Source: an uncultured Bacteroidota bacterium
GTDB taxonomy: Bacteria > Bacteroidota > Bacteroidia > Flavobacteriales > Flavobacteriaceae
Assembly (NCBI GenBank): GCA_903819815.1
Contig: CAIJFC010000097.1
Location: 1-33,914 of the forward strand
Reading direction: 5' to 3'
Length of the DNA: 33,914 nt
Shown here: piece by piece, positions 1-9,602 of the stretch
Layout: each line of letters opens with the position of its first letter
Numbering within the stretch: position 1 is the stretch's first letter
Notes under the pieces: model-generated
What the model saw: the letters and a program-made list of their open reading frames with translations, nothing else
Told to the model about the DNA's origin: nothing
The model's database searches: none
Made by a program: the position numbers and the translations under genes

Positions 1-41
1 ATTTTAAATTTTAAATGATAAGAATACGCGTCAAAAAATTC

Positions 42-62
42 ATAATTTATAATTTATAATTC
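42..62. repeat. Short AT-rich tandem repeat, ATAATTT x2 plus ATAATTC
   Basis: Three consecutive 7-mers at 42-48, 49-55 and 56-62, just upstream of the rplS promoter box. Confidence 0.6.
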
Positions 63-74
63 AAAATAATTATT

Positions 75-82
75 TACATTTG
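75..82 (+). promoter_or_regulatory. Putative Bacteroidota -7 promoter box (TACATTTG) for rplS
   Basis: Matches the TAnnTTTG consensus upstream of rplS; no clear -33 box. Confidence 0.5.
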
Positions 83-157
83 CACCCACATTTGACCAAC
101 CTCTGGCGAAATCCGTGAATGTTGCTCCGATTTAAAACCATAATTAAAAAAATTATC

Positions 158-508
158 ATGGCAGATTTAATGAAATTCGTTAAAGACGAATTTGTAACTA
201 AAAAAGAATTCCCTGAATTTGGAGCTGGAGACACAATTACAGTTTACTACGAAATTAAAGAGGGCGAAAAAACAAGAACTCAGTTTTTTAAAGGAGTAGT
301 TATTCAAAGAAGAGGTTCAGGAAATACTGAAACTTTTACAATTCGTAAAATGTCTGGTTCTATTGGTGTAGAACGTATTTTTCCAGTTAACTTACCTGCT
401 TTACAAAAAGTAGAGATTAACAAAAAAGGTTCTGTTCGTAGAGCACGTATTTTTTACTTTAGAGAACTTACTGGTAAAAAAGCTAAAATTAAAGATAAAA
501 GAAGATAA
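158..508 (+). CDS. rplS: 50S ribosomal protein L19
   Basis: MADLMKFVKDEFVTKKEFPEFGAGDTITVYYEIKEG...RRARIFYFRELTGKKAKIKDKR is typical of L19; the ATG at 158 fits better than the ORF-track start at 119. Confidence 0.95.
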   Translation: MADLMKFVKDEFVTKKEFPEFGAGDTITVYYEIKEGEKTRTQFFKGVVIQRRGSGNTETFTIRKMSGSIGVERIFPVNLPALQKVEINKKGSVRRARIFYFRELTGKKAKIKDKRR

Positions 509-530
509 TAAAATATCTAATTATAAAAAA

Positions 531-560
531 AGTCTCCGCTATTGCAGAGGCTTTTTTTTT
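531..560 (+). terminator. Rho-independent terminator after rplS
   Basis: Stem agtctccgc / gcagaggct (one wobble, one mismatch) followed by a T run. Confidence 0.75.
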
Positions 561-674
561 GACAAAATAAATATTAATAATTGTCAATTTCATTTTTTTT
601 AGCAATTATTTTAAGAAATTCACAATTCAAACGATATAGTTAACGATGTAAAATACAAATGAAAATGAATTTAT

Positions 675-682
675 TATATTTG
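675..682 (+). promoter_or_regulatory. Putative -7 promoter box (TATATTTG) for icd
   Basis: Exact TAnnTTTG match 36 nt upstream of the icd ATG. Confidence 0.6.
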
Positions 683-718
683 CATTCTTAGACTTATTAA
701 ATAAAAAAAAACTATAAA

Positions 719-1942
719 ATGGCAAAAATTAAAGTAACTAATCCAATAGTTGAATTGGATGGTGATGAAATGACAAGAATTATTTGGTCATTCATTAAAG
801 AACAATTAATCCTTCCTTATTTAGATTTAGATATTAAATATTATGATTTAGGAATTGAAAGCCGCGAAGCTACCAAAGATCAAATTACTATTGATTCAGC
901 CGAAGCAATAAAGAAATACAATGTGGGTATCAAATGTGCCACCATTACGCCAGATGAAGAACGGGTGGCTGAATTTAATTTGTCAAAAATGTGGAAATCG
1001 CCAAATGGTACTATTCGTAACATCGTGGGGGGAACGGTTTTTAGAGAACCAATTATAATGAAAAATGTTCCGCGTTATGTTCAAGGTTGGACCAAGCCAA
1101 TCGTAATTGGTCGTCACGCTTTTGGAGATCAATACAAAGCAACTGATACAGTTATCAAAGGAAAAGGAACATTAACTATGACTTTTACAAGCGAAACAGG
1201 AGAAACAAAATCCTGGGAAGTTTATGATTTTGAGGGCGATGGCGTTGCAATGGCAATGTACAACACTGACGAAAGTATATACGGATTTGCGCATTCTTCT
1301 TTTCAAATGGCTTTAACAAAAAAATGGCCTTTGTACCTTTCTACCAAAAACACAATTCTTAAAGCTTATGATGGACGATTCAAAGATATTTTTGAAGAAG
1401 TGTATCAAAAAAATTACAAATCAGAATTTGATAAAGAAGGAATTACCTACGAGCATCGACTTATTGACGACATGGTAGCATCTTGCATGAAATGGAATGG
1501 TGGATTTGTTTGGGCTTGTAAAAACTACGATGGCGATGTTCAATCGGATACTGTAGCTCAAGGATTTGGTTCTTTAGGATTAATGACTTCTGTTTTGGTT
1601 ACCCCTGATGGTAAAACGGTGGAAGCAGAAGCGGCTCATGGAACTGTGACTCGTCATTACAGAGAACACCAAAAAGGAAAAGCTACGTCAACCAACCCAA
1701 TTGCTTCCATATTTGCATGGACAAGAGGATTGGAACACCGAGGAAAATTAGATGAAAATCAAGAATTAATTGGTTTTTGTAATGCCTTGGAACAAGTTTG
1801 TATAGACACCGTTGAAAGCGGAAAAATGACCAAAGATCTGGCCATGTTGGTTAAACCGGAAGGACTTACAAGCGCTGATTATTTAACTACCGAAGATTTT
1901 TTAGCAGCAATCAAAGAAAATTTAGATGCTAAATTAAGCTAA
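719..1942 (+). CDS. icd: NADP-dependent isocitrate dehydrogenase (eukaryotic-like type)
   Basis: [55 protein letters not shown]...; strongly conserved dimeric IDH. Confidence 0.95.
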   Translation: MAKIKVTNPIVELDGDEMTRIIWSFIKEQLILPYLDLDIKYYDLGIESREATKDQITIDSAEAIKKYNVGIKCATITPDEERVAEFNLSKMWKSPNGTIRNIVGGTVFREPIIMKNVPRYVQGWTKPIVIGRHAFGDQYKATDTVIKGKGTLTMTFTSETGETKSWEVYDFEGDGVAMAMYNTDESIYGFAHSSFQMALTKKWPLYLSTKNTILKAYDGRFKDIFEEVYQKNYKSEFDKEGITYEHRLIDDMVASCMKWNGGFVWACKNYDGDVQSDTVAQGFGSLGLMTSVLVTPDGKTVEAEAAHGTVTRHYREHQKGKATSTNPIASIFAWTRGLEHRGKLDENQELIGFCNALEQVCIDTVESGKMTKDLAMLVKPEGLTSADYLTTEDFLAAIKENLDAKLS

Positions 1943-1962
1943 ATAAATACTTTTCAAAATCT

Positions 1963-1990
1963 AAGCTGTCAATTATTGGCAGCTTTTTTT
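1963..1990 (+). terminator. Rho-independent terminator after icd
   Basis: aagctgtc-aattatt-ggcagctt stem-loop followed by a T run. Confidence 0.75.
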
Positions 1991-2036
1991 ATTATAATAA
2001 AATTTTAAAATTAACGGTAGATTAACAGAGAAGTAC

Positions 2037-2067
2037 TTGGGTATCTATAATATTTTTATCAATTTTG
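2037..2067 (+). promoter_or_regulatory. Putative promoter for the TonB-dependent receptor operon: TTG, 20-nt spacer, CAATTTTG
   Basis: TTG at 2037-2039 and a near-consensus -7 box at 2060-2067 (one mismatch to TAnnTTTG), upstream of the ATG at 2085. Confidence 0.4.
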
Positions 2068-2084
2068 CACCTTTAAATTATAAC

Positions 2085-4460
2085 ATGAAATCAAATAAAA
2101 TAACTGCAACTCTATTATTGTTATTGACCATAATAACAACTGGATTTTCTCAGGAAAAAGTCACCTTAAGCGGAACAATTACAGCAGCCAATAGCAATGA
2201 AACTATAATCGGTTCAAATATTGTAATTAAATCAATTCCAGCCTATACATCAACCAATGAATATGGTTTTTATTCGATTACCATTCCAAAAGGAAATTAC
2301 AAAATCGAAATTAGTTCCATTGGTTTTCAAACCAAAGAAATCAATGTTGATTTAAATAAAAATACCAAACTGAATGTTTCCATTTCTGAAAATAGCGAAG
2401 AACTTCTAGAAGTTATTATTACCGAGAAGAAAACGACCAACACTCAAAAAGCGGAAATGAGTGTGAATAAACTCTCTATTGCAACCATTAAAAAAATGCC
2501 TGTGGTTTTGGGTGAAGTTGATGTTTTGAAATCTCTACTTTTACTTCCAGGGGTTACCAATGCTGGAGAAGGTGCTTCTGGTTTCAACGTTCGTGGTGGT
2601 GGTGCCGATCAAAATTTGATACTTTTAGATGAGGCTACGATTTTCAATTCTTCCCACGTATTTGGATTTTTCTCTGTTTTCAATCCCGACGCGATTAAAG
2701 ATTTAAAATTATATAAAGGTGGGATTCCAGCAAGATTTGGCGGAAGAGCAAGTTCTGTATTGGATGTTTATCAAAAAGATGGTAATTCTAAAAGTTTTCA
2801 TGCCAATGGTGGAATTGGTTTAATTTCAAGCCGATTACTTCTTGAAGGGCCAATTGTTAAAGACAAAGGTTCGTTTATTATTGCGGGGCGGGGTTCTTAT
2901 GCACATTTATTTTTGAAACTATCCAGCAATAAAAACTCAGCTTATTTCTATGATTTAAATACCAAACTTAATTACAAACTGAATAAAAACAATAGTTTAT
3001 ATGTCTCAGGCTATTTTGGTCGCGATGTTTTTAATTTAGCTGGAAGTTTTACTAATATTTATGGAAATGCTACTTCCAATTTCAGATGGAATCACCTGTT
3101 TTCTGATAAACTATTTTCAAATTTATCATTTATTTATAGTGATTATTATTACGGCTTACAGCTTGATTTTGTTGGGTTTAAATACGATTCAGGAATTAAG
3201 AATTACAATTTGAAATACGATTTCAAAAATTACATCACTGATAAAGTCAAATTGAATTATGGGGTAAATGCCATATATTACGATTTTAATCCAGGGTCAA
3301 TTTCTCCTACCACATTAGAATCAGGAATAAATTACCGTCAATTGGATAAAAAATATGCTTTTGAACCCGCCATTTATCTTGAAGTAGAACATAGAATTAC
3401 CGACAAATTAGAATTGATGTACGGAGTTCGATACAGTCAATTCTATAGATTAGGAACTTCAAAAGTGAATTTATATCAAAATAATGAAGCGGTAACTTTT
3501 AACAACCAACTGAAAATTTACGAAAAGGGAATTCCAATTGGAACAAAATTCTATGGTAACAATGAAGTGATTACTTCTTTTGATAATTTAGAACCAAGGT
3601 TTTCAGCGTCTTATTCTATAGACAACAACCAATCGGTAAAGGCGAGTTACAACCGAATGACACAGTATTTACAATTGGTTTCAAATACCTCGTCTCCTAC
3701 TCCATTAGATGTTTGGACGCCAAGTGACGATTATATTAAACCACAAATTGCCGATCAAGTTGCTTTAGGGTATTTTAAGAATTTCAATGACGATAAGTAT
3801 TCTTTAGAAGTAGAAACTTTTTACAAAACGGTAAAAAACAGAATAAACTATATTGATGGAGCTAATTTAATTGCAAATGAAGCGCTGGAACAAGTAATTC
3901 TAAACGGTCAAATGAGATCTTATGGATTGGAATTGTTGCTTCGTAAAAATACCGGTAAATTAAACGGTTGGGTTTCCTACACTTTGTCACGTTCTGAGCA
4001 ACAAACTCCAGGTAGAACTGCAATTGAAACAGGAATAAACAATGGAAATTGGTACAGTTCAACTTACGATAAACTCCATAATGTTGCCGTTACAGGAAAT
4101 TACAATAAAAGTGAAAAATGGTCTTTTGGGGCTAATTTCATTCTGCAAACCGGACAGCCAGTAACCTATCCAAACGGGCAATACCAATACCAAGGAATTA
4201 CGATTCCTAGTTTTGGATTACGTAATGAAAACAGATTACCAACCTACCACCATTTAGACGTTTCTGCAACATATACTCCTAAACCACAGAAAAAGAAAAA
4301 TTGGCAAGCAGAATGGGTTTTTAGTATTTATAATGTTTACAATCGCCAGAATGCAGCTTCAATAAGTTTTAGACAAAACAATGAAACTGGCGCAAATGAA
4401 GCCGTACGGTTTTCAATATTTGGAGCAGTTCCAGCAGTGAGTTATAATTTTAAATTTTAA
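2085..4460 (+). CDS. TonB-dependent receptor with N-terminal carboxypeptidase-regulatory-like domain
   Basis: Signal peptide MKSNKITATLLLLLTIITTGFSQ; TLSGTITAANSNETIIGSNIVI..GFYSITIPKGNYKIEISSIGFQ; plug-like VLKSLLLLPGVTNAGEGASGFNVRGGGADQNLILLDEATIFNSSHVFGFFSVFNPDAIKDLKLYKGGIPARFGGR. Confidence 0.9.
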   Translation: MKSNKITATLLLLLTIITTGFSQEKVTLSGTITAANSNETIIGSNIVIKSIPAYTSTNEYGFYSITIPKGNYKIEISSIGFQTKEINVDLNKNTKLNVSISENSEELLEVIITEKKTTNTQKAEMSVNKLSIATIKKMPVVLGEVDVLKSLLLLPGVTNAGEGASGFNVRGGGADQNLILLDEATIFNSSHVFGFFSVFNPDAIKDLKLYKGGIPARFGGRASSVLDVYQKDGNSKSFHANGGIGLISSRLLLEGPIVKDKGSFIIAGRGSYAHLFLKLSSNKNSAYFYDLNTKLNYKLNKNNSLYVSGYFGRDVFNLAGSFTNIYGNATSNFRWNHLFSDKLFSNLSFIYSDYYYGLQLDFVGFKYDSGIKNYNLKYDFKNYITDKVKLNYGVNAIYYDFNPGSISPTTLESGINYRQLDKKYAFEPAIYLEVEHRITDKLELMYGVRYSQFYRLGTSKVNLYQNNEAVTFNNQLKIYEKGIPIGTKFYGNNEVITSFDNLEPRFSASYSIDNNQSVKASYNRMTQYLQLVSNTSSPTPLDVWTPSDDYIKPQIADQVALGYFKNFNDDKYSLEVETFYKTVKNRINYIDGANLIANEALEQVILNGQMRSYGLELLLRKNTGKLNGWVSYTLSRSEQQTPGRTAIETGINNGNWYSSTYDKLHNVAVTGNYNKSEKWSFGANFILQTGQPVTYPNGQYQYQGITIPSFGLRNENRLPTYHHLDVSATYTPKPQKKKNWQAEWVFSIYNVYNRQNAASISFRQNNETGANEAVRFSIFGAVPAVSYNFKF

Positions 4461-4464
4461 GACA

Positions 4465-5286
4465 ATGAAAAAAATAAAAATAATAGTAGCATTTATTGGA
4501 TTGATCCTAATTTCTAGTTGTGAAAAAGTAGTCGATATTGACTTGAATACTATGGAACCTAAATTGGTAATTGATGCGGCAATTAAATGGCAAAAAGGAA
4601 CAGTTGGTAATATTCAAACAATAAAATTATCAACGACTTCTTCTTACTATGACACTCAAATTCCAACCGTTTCTGGGGCTACTGTTTTCATTACAGATGC
4701 TGCAAATAATGTATTTAACTTCGTTGAATCGAATGTTGCAGGTAGTTATGTATGTTCGAATTTTACACCCGTTTTAAACAGAAATTACACTTTAACAGTG
4801 AATTCAAATGGATCAACTTATACTGCAACTGAAAGTTTAAAACCCGTGCCTCAAATAGATAGAATTGAGCAAATTAACAATACTGGTTTCTCAGCAGATG
4901 CCACTGAAATTAAATCCTATTATACCGATAATGGTACAACTCAGGATTACTACCTTTTCAAATTCAAACCTAGTTACACCGCAATTCCTATTTACTTCGC
5001 TCAGGAAGATATAAGTTATCAAGGGAATCAAATATTTGGTTTGTACCGAAGTGACAAATTAAAACCAGGACAAAATTTTGAAGTTACCTTGTCAGGAATT
5101 TCAAAACAATACTTCAATTACATGAGAATCTTAATTTCAATTGCTGGAAATAGTAGCGGAAGCCCATTTCAATCCCCTTCAGCAACGGTACGTGGAAATA
5201 TAATCAATACAACTAATGAGGCCAATTATCCCTTGGGTTATTTCAGTTTGTCGGAACAAGACTATAGAAATTACATTGTTAACTAA
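4465..5286 (+). CDS. DUF4249-type lipoprotein partner of the TonB-dependent receptor
   Basis: Lipobox-like LISSC; CEKVVDIDLNTMEPKLVIDAAI motif typical of the family; 4 bp after the receptor. Confidence 0.8.
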   Translation: MKKIKIIVAFIGLILISSCEKVVDIDLNTMEPKLVIDAAIKWQKGTVGNIQTIKLSTTSSYYDTQIPTVSGATVFITDAANNVFNFVESNVAGSYVCSNFTPVLNRNYTLTVNSNGSTYTATESLKPVPQIDRIEQINNTGFSADATEIKSYYTDNGTTQDYYLFKFKPSYTAIPIYFAQEDISYQGNQIFGLYRSDKLKPGQNFEVTLSGISKQYFNYMRILISIAGNSSGSPFQSPSATVRGNIINTTNEANYPLGYFSLSEQDYRNYIVN

Positions 5287-5326
5287 TTGAAATATAATGT
5301 ACTTTTACGTTTATAAATAAATCCAA

Positions 5327-5989
5327 ATGTCTTCTCACCACATTGTTCGCGACGACCAAGAACCTGCATTAATAATAGCAAATGGTGCAGCTTGCAGTGA
5401 TGAATTATTAGGGCAATTATTGGAATGGTCTCCTTTAGTGGTTGTTTTGGATTCGGCAATGGAACGCGTGGTGGAACTGGGTATAAAAGTGGATGTTTTG
5501 TTGGGAGATTTTGATCGAGGCTTTGATGCCAATTATTATAAAGTAACCCACTACCCTATTGAAATTATCCACACTCCGGATCAAAATAAAACCGATTTAG
5601 AAAAAGCATTTGATTATTTACATGCTAGAAATATCCCCGCTGTAAATGTGGTTTGGGCAACAGGAAAACGTGCTGATCATACGATTACCAATCTTACGAA
5701 TATTGTTAATTATCGTGACAAACTAAAAATTGTCATTATTGACGACCATTCCAAAGTGTTTCTTCTGCCTCGAAAATTTGAAAAATGGTACACTGAAAAA
5801 ACACCAATTTCTTTAATTCCTATAGGCAATGTCTCGGGAATTCATTCTACCAATTTGCATTATACATTAAAAGAAGACACTTTAATTATGGGATACAGAA
5901 CTGGAAGTAGCAATTTTGTTCACAAAGACGGTATTGTAGTTATAGAACACGAAACAGGCGATTTATTGCTTATGGAATGTATTGATTAA
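5327..5989 (+). CDS. Thiamine pyrophosphokinase
   Basis: ALIIANGAACSDELL..VVVLDSAMERVVELGIKVDVLLGDFDR...NKTDLEKAFDYL...ATGKRADHTITNL. Confidence 0.85.
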   Translation: MSSHHIVRDDQEPALIIANGAACSDELLGQLLEWSPLVVVLDSAMERVVELGIKVDVLLGDFDRGFDANYYKVTHYPIEIIHTPDQNKTDLEKAFDYLHARNIPAVNVVWATGKRADHTITNLTNIVNYRDKLKIVIIDDHSKVFLLPRKFEKWYTEKTPISLIPIGNVSGIHSTNLHYTLKEDTLIMGYRTGSSNFVHKDGIVVIEHETGDLLLMECID

Positions 5990-6026
5990 TACAATTACAA
6001 ATTTAGATTTCTTACATTTATCCTAC

Positions 6027-6974
6027 ATGAAAAAAGCACAAATCACGACCGAGAAAGTCAATCTTCATCCTCGAAATAAACATCGATTTGGTTATGATTT
6101 TAAACAATTAATTCAATGCTGTCCCAATTTAAACGACTTTGTTTTTATTAATCAATACGAAACCCAAACCATCGATTTCAGTAATGCTGAAGCTGTTAAA
6201 TTGTTAAATAAAGCATTATTGATTTCGGAATACGACATAGTGAATTGGGACATTCCATCCGATTATCTTTGTCCGCCAATACCAGGAAGAGGTGATTATA
6301 TCCATTATATAGCTGATTTATTGACAGAATCAAATAATGGTATTCTTCCAGAAGGCGATACTATCCAAGGACTTGACATCGGAATTGGAGCAAATTGTAT
6401 TTATCCTATTATTGGAAATACCACTTATGGCTGGAGTTTTGTGGGATCTGATACTGATGAAAAAGCGCTTCAAAACTGCAAAGTAATTATCGGCCAAAAT
6501 GAAAAATTAATTGATTTCATTAGTTTGCAATTACAATTAGAATCTCGTTTTATTTTTAAGAGTATTATTACACCCGAAGATAGATTTGCATTTACTATTT
6601 GCAACCCTCCCTTTCATGCTTCGGCGTTGGAGGCTGCTAAAGCAAATATTAGAAAAACCAACAATCTAGAAAATATAAAATCCAATCAAACCTTATTAAA
6701 CTTTGGAGGGCAAAACATGGAATTGTGGTGCGACGGTGGTGAAATTCGATTTTTAACCCAAATGGTTTATGAAAGTGCTAAGTTTCCGATGAATTGCTTT
6801 TGGTTTACCACATTGGTATCCAAAAAGGAAAATCTAAAAAGCATTTACAAGACCTTACAAAAAGTAAATGCAGTTACTGTAAAAACCATTGAAATGGCTC
6901 AAGGCCAAAAAACAAGCCGTTTTGTAGCATGGACTTTTTTGAGTGAAGCACAGCAAAAAAGTTGGAAGTTTTAA
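6027..6974 (+). CDS. rlmF: 23S rRNA (adenine(1618)-N(6))-methyltransferase
   Basis: LHPRNKHRFGYDFKQLI; LDIGIGANCIYPIIG; NPPFHAS motif; internal ATG at 6027 preferred over the ORF-track start at 5982. Confidence 0.9.
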   Translation: MKKAQITTEKVNLHPRNKHRFGYDFKQLIQCCPNLNDFVFINQYETQTIDFSNAEAVKLLNKALLISEYDIVNWDIPSDYLCPPIPGRGDYIHYIADLLTESNNGILPEGDTIQGLDIGIGANCIYPIIGNTTYGWSFVGSDTDEKALQNCKVIIGQNEKLIDFISLQLQLESRFIFKSIITPEDRFAFTICNPPFHASALEAAKANIRKTNNLENIKSNQTLLNFGGQNMELWCDGGEIRFLTQMVYESAKFPMNCFWFTTLVSKKENLKSIYKTLQKVNAVTVKTIEMAQGQKTSRFVAWTFLSEAQQKSWKF

Positions 6975-6997
6975 GTTACTTCGATTGTATTTTTTTG

Positions 6998-7005
6998 TAA
7001 ATTTG
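6998..7005 (+). promoter_or_regulatory. Putative -7 promoter box (TAAATTTG) for the toxin-antitoxin pair
   Basis: TAnnTTTG match 16 nt upstream of the antitoxin ATG. Confidence 0.45.
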
Positions 7006-7021
7006 ATAGAAATAAAAACTT

Positions 7022-7255
7022 ATGAATACTCCTGAACTTAAAAATATTCTAATTTCTAAAATTTCACAAATTGATGATGCTGAATTTTTATTGGCTCTAA
7101 AAATCATTTTAGACAGTAAAAATAGTACTTTGACACATAACGATTACGAAGAATACAATTACGAAATTTTAAAAGCCGAAGAAGACATTGCAAACAACAA
7201 ACTCTATTCTCATAAAAACGTTGAAGAAAAAATTGAAGAATGGAAAAAACGATAG
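7022..7255 (+). CDS. Putative antitoxin of a type II toxin-antitoxin module
   Basis: Small acidic 77-aa protein overlapping a RelE/ParE-like ORF by 16 bp. Confidence 0.65.
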   Translation: MNTPELKNILISKISQIDDAEFLLALKIILDSKNSTLTHNDYEEYNYEILKAEEDIANNKLYSHKNVEEKIEEWKKR

Positions 7256-7542
7256 TTTGGACTGAAACCGCTCTAAATCATTTAGAAACTATTTATTTTT
7301 ATATTCTCGAAAGTTCAAAAAGCGTTTCAATTGCTGATAAAGTGATTCAAAACATAATGGATTCCGTTTCAATTTTAAATAAAAATTCTGAAATATATGA
7401 AACCGATGAAATGAAATATTCAAAAGATCCTAATTTAAGAGCATTTGAAATTTATAAATACCGAATATCATATAAAATCACGAGTGATACTATTTATATT
7501 CTTAGAGTCCGGCACACCAGTAGAAATCCAAAATTTTATTAA
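7240..7542 (+). CDS. RelE/ParE-family toxin
   Basis: MEKTIVWTETALNHLETIYFYI...NLRAFEIYKYRISYKITSDTIYILRVRHTSRNP; RelE/ParE fold signature with C-terminal RHTSRNP. Confidence 0.8.
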   Translation: MEKTIVWTETALNHLETIYFYILESSKSVSIADKVIQNIMDSVSILNKNSEIYETDEMKYSKDPNLRAFEIYKYRISYKITSDTIYILRVRHTSRNPKFY

Positions 7543-7594
7543 TAGTACAAACCAACTTTAAACTTTAAACCTTTTACCCTTTCCATATTTATAA

Positions 7595-9586
7595 ATGAAA
7601 TTCCAAGTTGTATCCGATTACCATCCCAAAGGCGACCAACCTCAAGCTATTGAGAAATTGGCTCGTGGAATTGCCGATGGAGAAAAATTTCAAACTTTAC
7701 TTGGAGTTACTGGATCTGGAAAGACTTTTACTGTAGCCAATGTTATCGAAGAAATTCAACGACCAACCTTAGTTTTAGCACACAATAAAACGCTTGCAGC
7801 CCAATTGTATTCAGAATTCAAAAAGTTTTTCCCAAATAATGCGGTAGAATATTTTGTTTCCTACTATGATTATTACCAGCCAGAAGCTTTTATGCCAGTG
7901 ACGGGAGTTTTTATTGAAAAAGATTTGTCTATCAATGAGGAATTGGAGAAAATGCGTTTGAGTACCACCGCTTCCCTACTTTCTGGGCGACGAGATATAT
8001 TGGTTGTGGCGTCGGTTTCTTGTTTGTATGGAATTGGAAATCCTGTAGAATTTCAGAAAAATGTAATTGCAATTGAGCAAGATCAAGTAATTTCTCGAAC
8101 TAAATTCCTTCATACATTAGTACAAAGTTTGTATTCAAGAACAGAAGCTGAATTTACTCCTGGAAATTTCAGAATTAAAGGCGATACCGTAGAAGTTTAT
8201 CCAAGTTATGCTGATGATGCGTATAGAATTCACTTCTTTGGTGATGAAATTGAAGAAATTGAAAGTTTCGATATTAAAACATCTCAGGTAATTGAAAAGT
8301 TTGAAAAACTGACGATTTACCCAGCAAATATGTTTGTGACTTCGCCAGATGTGTTGCAAAATGCCATTTGGGAAATCCAACAAGATTTGGTGAAACAAGT
8401 TGACTATTTTAAAGAAATTGGCAAACATCTCGAAGCAAAACGTTTGGAAGAACGCACCAATTTCGACTTAGAGATGATTCGTGAACTCGGTTATTGCTCA
8501 GGAATTGAGAATTATTCTCGTTACCTTGATGGTCGCCAACCTGGAACTAGACCGTTCTGTTTGATTGATTATTTCCCTAAAGATTTCTTGATGGTGGTGG
8601 ACGAAAGCCACGTTACGCTTTCGCAAGTTCATGCAATGTATGGTGGTGACAGAAGTCGAAAAGAGAATTTAGTTGAGTATGGTTTCCGACTCCCAGCGGC
8701 AATGGACAACCGACCGTTGAAATTTGAGGAATTTGAAGCAATGCAAAATCAGGTAATTTATGTCTCTGCAACTCCTGCCGATTATGAATTGCAAAAGTGC
8801 GACGGCGTTTATGTAGAACAGATTATTCGTCCTACCGGTTTGCTCGATCCGGTTATAGAAGTGCACCCTAGTTTGAATCAAATTGATGATTTGATTGAAG
8901 AAATCCAGTTGCGTTGCGAGTTGGACGAACGCGTTTTAGTAACCACATTAACTAAAAGAATGGCCGAAGAATTGGCTAAATATTTAACGAAAGTCAGTAT
9001 TCGTTGCCGATACATTCACTCCGATGTGGACACTTTGGAAAGAATTGAAATCATGCAGGATTTACGAAAAGGAATTTTTGATGTTTTAATTGGGGTGAAT
9101 TTACTTCGTGAAGGATTGGATTTACCTGAAGTTTCTCTGGTTGCTATATTGGATGCCGATAAAGAAGGATTCTTGAGAAGTCATCGATCGCTTACGCAAA
9201 CCATAGGTCGTGCCGCAAGAAATTTGAATGGAAAAGCAATTATGTATGCCGATAAAATTACGGCAAGCATGCAAAAAACGATTGACGAAACCAATTATCG
9301 CCGTACAAAGCAAATAAATTTCAATACGGATAACAACCAAGTTCCAATGGCATTGAACAAGAAAATTGAAAGTGCCTTTACAAAAAACCCATTAGTGGAT
9401 TACGAATTGGGATTGGAAGTGGCTACTGCAGCAGAACCAGAAACAGAGTATTTACCGAAAGCGGAAATTGAAAAACGCATTCGCGAAAACCGCAAAGCGA
9501 TGGAGAAAGCTGCAAAAGACTTGGATTTCATGCAAGCCGCAAAATTAAGGGATGTGATAAAGAAATTGCAGGAGCAGTTGGGATGA
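7595..9586 (+). CDS. uvrB: Excinuclease ABC subunit B
   Basis: LLGVTGSGKTFTVANVI Walker A; YVSATPADYE; GVNLLREGLDLPEVSLVAILDADKEGFLRS; C-terminal UVR motif. Confidence 0.98.
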   Translation: MKFQVVSDYHPKGDQPQAIEKLARGIADGEKFQTLLGVTGSGKTFTVANVIEEIQRPTLVLAHNKTLAAQLYSEFKKFFPNNAVEYFVSYYDYYQPEAFMPVTGVFIEKDLSINEELEKMRLSTTASLLSGRRDILVVASVSCLYGIGNPVEFQKNVIAIEQDQVISRTKFLHTLVQSLYSRTEAEFTPGNFRIKGDTVEVYPSYADDAYRIHFFGDEIEEIESFDIKTSQVIEKFEKLTIYPANMFVTSPDVLQNAIWEIQQDLVKQVDYFKEIGKHLEAKRLEERTNFDLEMIRELGYCSGIENYSRYLDGRQPGTRPFCLIDYFPKDFLMVVDESHVTLSQVHAMYGGDRSRKENLVEYGFRLPAAMDNRPLKFEEFEAMQNQVIYVSATPADYELQKCDGVYVEQIIRPTGLLDPVIEVHPSLNQIDDLIEEIQLRCELDERVLVTTLTKRMAEELAKYLTKVSIRCRYIHSDVDTLERIEIMQDLRKGIFDVLIGVNLLREGLDLPEVSLVAILDADKEGFLRSHRSLTQTIGRAARNLNGKAIMYADKITASMQKTIDETNYRRTKQINFNTDNNQVPMALNKKIESAFTKNPLVDYELGLEVATAAEPETEYLPKAEIEKRIRENRKAMEKAAKDLDFMQAAKLRDVIKKLQEQLG

Positions 9587-9602
9587 TCTTAAAATTAAAT
9601 TT

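Noticed and set aside
42-62. ATAATTT tandem repeat as a CRISPR-like or phase-variable element
   Set aside because: Only three 7-bp units in AT-rich upstream DNA, with no spacer structure; at most an A/T-rich upstream promoter region.
1026-1032. G-run in icd as a phase-variable tract
   Set aside because: Only six G in a housekeeping gene, too short to suggest slipped-strand variation.
3862-5532. Minus-strand ORFs at 3862-4062 and 5335-5532
   Set aside because: Antisense to the TonB-dependent receptor and TPK genes; low-complexity or irregular composition, no supporting signals.
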